DNA from: Bifidobacterium miconis
GTDB taxonomy: Bacteria; Actinomycetota; Actinomycetes; Actinomycetales; Bifidobacteriaceae
NCBI RefSeq assembly: GCF_019331735.1
Contig: NZ_JAHBBH010000008.1
Span: forward strand, 1-64,000
Length of the DNA: 64,000 nt
Direction: 5' to 3'
The translations under genes were made by a program, and so were the position numbers. The notes beneath the pieces are model-generated. The model ran no database searches, was not told where the DNA came from, and worked only from the letters and a program-made list of their open reading frames with translations. Shown here piece by piece: positions 62,429 to 64,000 of the stretch. Every line of letters begins with the position of its first letter. The stretch's first letter is position 1.

Positions 62429-63469
62429 ATGAGCAACGCAACATCGTCGTCCGACACGCCGCACGCGACCGCGACTCCCGCATGGAAACCAAGCGTCTGG
62501 ACGTTCCTCGTGCCGGCCATCCTTGCGGTCGCGGCGCTCGGCGGCGGCTACCTGCTCGGCGGCGTGCAGGCGATCGGCCGCGACGTGTGCCTGTCCGACG
62601 CGATCTACGACATCAACGGCCGAACGCCGTCGCCCGTCGACCTGCCGACGTACCACGGGCCTCGTCTCACACGGCAGGCGGCCGGAGCGTACTACGTCAA
62701 AGCCGTCGACGCGTCATGGAACGACATCCAGCACGCGTTGCCGACGCTCGCAGGCAACGACCTCGCCGCCATCCACGAACAGGCCGCCATCGTCGCGAAA
62801 GCCATGAACCGCACGGCCGACATGCTCACCGCACGCACATGGGACGACTTGGGCTACGACGTCACCGACGCGCTCGACGACATCGTGCGTCAGTACGGCA
62901 ACCTCGCGCAGGACGCGCAATATGCGGCTGCATCAATCGACATTCAGGACGCGAACAATCTCATGCGCGACCTGATCATGTTCGGCAACCACGCCGACGC
63001 GGCCCTGCGAGACGATCTCGGACTGCCCGCCGGCACGCCGTTCACGCCGCCGTTCGACATCGTCGCCGTCGCCGACCGCGGCATCTACGACGCGGCCGCC
63101 AACGACGACGACCGCTCGATCGACGACGGCAAGCACATCGTCGACGTGACCGTGCGCAGCAACGTGGCCGGCATCGTACGGTCGGTCAGCCTGTCTCTCA
63201 CCGTCACCTCGGCCAAGGGACGCACCGTCGGCACCGCGGACGGCGGCATGGACGGCCTCGCGCTCGCGGCCGGACAGTCCGTCGTCGTGCCGGTCGCGAT
63301 CGATCCTGAACTCGCGACGAGCGGCGCGACGCTGTCGCTGAAGACGCTGTGGATGCGCAACGGCAGCTCGTCCACCATCATCAGTCTGGAAGATGCCGAC
63401 GGCGGCGCCGCGCCGGCCGACGACTCGCTGAGCCGGCTTGGCGCGCTCGCCGGCTTCCGCCTTCGGTGA
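62429..63469 (+). CDS. Single-pass membrane protein of unknown function (second paralog)
   Basis: 346 residues: a Ser/Thr/Ala N-terminus, one membrane segment (VPAILAVAALGGGYLLGG) and an outside domain. It shares with the preceding protein the helical middle, the PFTPPFDIVAV motif, a beta-sandwich-like end and a Leu/Ala...FR C-terminus (LGALAGFRLR against LAPLNAFRIP). It lacks the cysteine pairs except one Cys after the membrane segment. Function unknown; likely co-transcribed. GAGAGGAAG precedes the start. Confidence 0.75.
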   Translation: MSNATSSSDTPHATATPAWKPSVWTFLVPAILAVAALGGGYLLGGVQAIGRDVCLSDAIYDINGRTPSPVDLPTYHGPRLTRQAAGAYYVKAVDASWNDIQHALPTLAGNDLAAIHEQAAIVAKAMNRTADMLTARTWDDLGYDVTDALDDIVRQYGNLAQDAQYAAASIDIQDANNLMRDLIMFGNHADAALRDDLGLPAGTPFTPPFDIVAVADRGIYDAAANDDDRSIDDGKHIVDVTVRSNVAGIVRSVSLSLTVTSAKGRTVGTADGGMDGLALAAGQSVVVPVAIDPELATSGATLSLKTLWMRNGSSSTIISLEDADGGAAPADDSLSRLGALAGFRLR

Positions 63470-63478
63470 TGATCCCGT

Positions 63479-63532
63479 GCGTGGCGGAAAGCGCTCGCTG
63501 GCACGCCCCTCAGCGAGCGAAAACCGCCACGC
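63479..63532. terminator. Imperfect hairpin of the GTGGCGGAAA family
   Basis: 63479-63500 pairs with 63511-63532 with one or two mismatches, 10 nt after the stop. Confidence 0.7.
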
Positions 63533-63607
63533 GCGAACGGCGGAGCGCAGGTAACGCGGACTGAGTATTCTGGAGCACGGGAGTAATCAATGAAGCAAGG
63601 AGGCAGC

Positions 63608-64000
63608 ATGGTAACGACCTATCAGACCGACTATCCAATGGCGTCCAAGGTCTATTTCACGCGCGACATCAGCCCCGCCGGACTCATGCGCGTCTACAGG
63701 GCGCTCGGCGCCCGGCCGCAGGGCAAGGTGGCTGTCAAGCTCAGCTCAGGCGAGGGCGGCAACAAGCACTATCTGCAGCCGTCGCTCATCGCCGACCTCG
63801 TGCACGAACTCGACGGCACGATCGTCGAATGCAACACCGCATATCCGGGCACGCGCGACACCAGCGAGCATCACTGGCAGACGATCCGCGAGCACGGCTT
63901 CGCCGACATCGCGCCGTGCGACATCCAGGACGAGGAGGGCGAAATCACCATCCCCGTCGCCGGCGGCAAGCGCATCACCGGCGACATCGTCGGCTCGCAC
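63608..64000 (+). CDS. DUF362 domain protein (cut by the window end)
   Basis: 131 codons are visible. KVYFTRDISPAGLMRVYRAL, GKVAVKLSSGEGGNKHYLQP and GTIVECNTAYPGTRDTSEHH match the DUF362 N-terminal domain, often seen with ferredoxin-like domains; function unknown. The start ATG 63608 follows AAGGAGG. The frame runs off the right edge. Confidence 0.85.
   Translation, partial: MVTTYQTDYPMASKVYFTRDISPAGLMRVYRALGARPQGKVAVKLSSGEGGNKHYLQPSLIADLVHELDGTIVECNTAYPGTRDTSEHHWQTIREHGFADIAPCDIQDEEGEITIPVAGGKRITGDIVGSH

Overview
The window looks like part of a Bifidobacterium chromosome, from one of the high-GC species. The evidence is a GC-rich sequence dense in actinobacterial genes: a DUF3039 zinc-ribbon protein, a DUF177/SepIVA-like/RNase III block, an 'Uup'-type ABC-F ATPase, tandem FemABX ligases, and a sortase-anchored pilin built from isopeptide-bond domains. 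I cannot name a species. Position 1 is very probably a contig end: bases 1-127 are the exact reverse complement of bases 271-397, and 127 is a standard de Bruijn k-mer size.

Layout. 1-3.2 kb: 3' part of a modular pilin/adhesin ending in LSQTG. 3.3-9.8 kb: aldo/keto reductase, a MocR regulator divergent from a LysE-type exporter, a U32 protein and a YfiH-family protein. 9.9-14.9 kb: ispD, a C15 peptidase relative, a DivIVA-like coiled-coil protein and aminopeptidase C. 15-18 kb: an eight-unit hairpin array, DAHP synthase and a PfkB-like protein. 18.4-24.2 kb: rpmB, recG, rsmD, a nitroreductase behind a strong palindromic operator, and trmD. 24.3-29.4 kb, minus strand: rpsP-khpA-rimM followed by a heterodimeric ABC exporter that separates rimM from trmD. 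29.7-40.3 kb: EEP-family protein, ffh, a cation transporter, cysS, a glutamine amidotransferase, an ABC-F ATPase and a YbjN-like protein. 40.4-45.2 kb: a broken vapC remnant, an ArsR-type regulator with an MFS exporter, and ilvBN. 45.5-49.0 kb, minus strand: coaD, SepIVA-like, DUF177, rpmF, rnc. 49.3-57.9 kb: DUF3039, pncB, Pr6Pr, rph-rdgB, two FemABX ligases, tRNA-Leu and an AEC carrier. 58.9-64 kb: tRNA-Thr, pgi, two paralogous membrane proteins and the start of a DUF362 gene.

Two themes run through the window. First, many intergenic gaps hold long hairpins or arrays of imperfect palindromes. Some families recur at several loci, and others are amplified locally. Second, many genes lack a Shine-Dalgarno sequence and instead have a TANNNT-like -10 hexamer 7-8 nt before the start codon, which fits leaderless transcription. 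Several housekeeping enzymes also carry alanine/glycine/aspartate-rich insertions.

Most genes are housekeeping: translation and RNA maturation (rpsP, rimM, trmD, rpmB, rpmF, rnc, rph, cysS, ffh, rsmD), cell envelope and division (SepIVA-like, DivIVA-like, FemABX), and biosynthesis of branched-chain amino acids, aromatics, isoprenoids, NAD and CoA. The regulated accessory parts are the pilin, MocR-LysE, nitroreductase and ArsR-MFS units.
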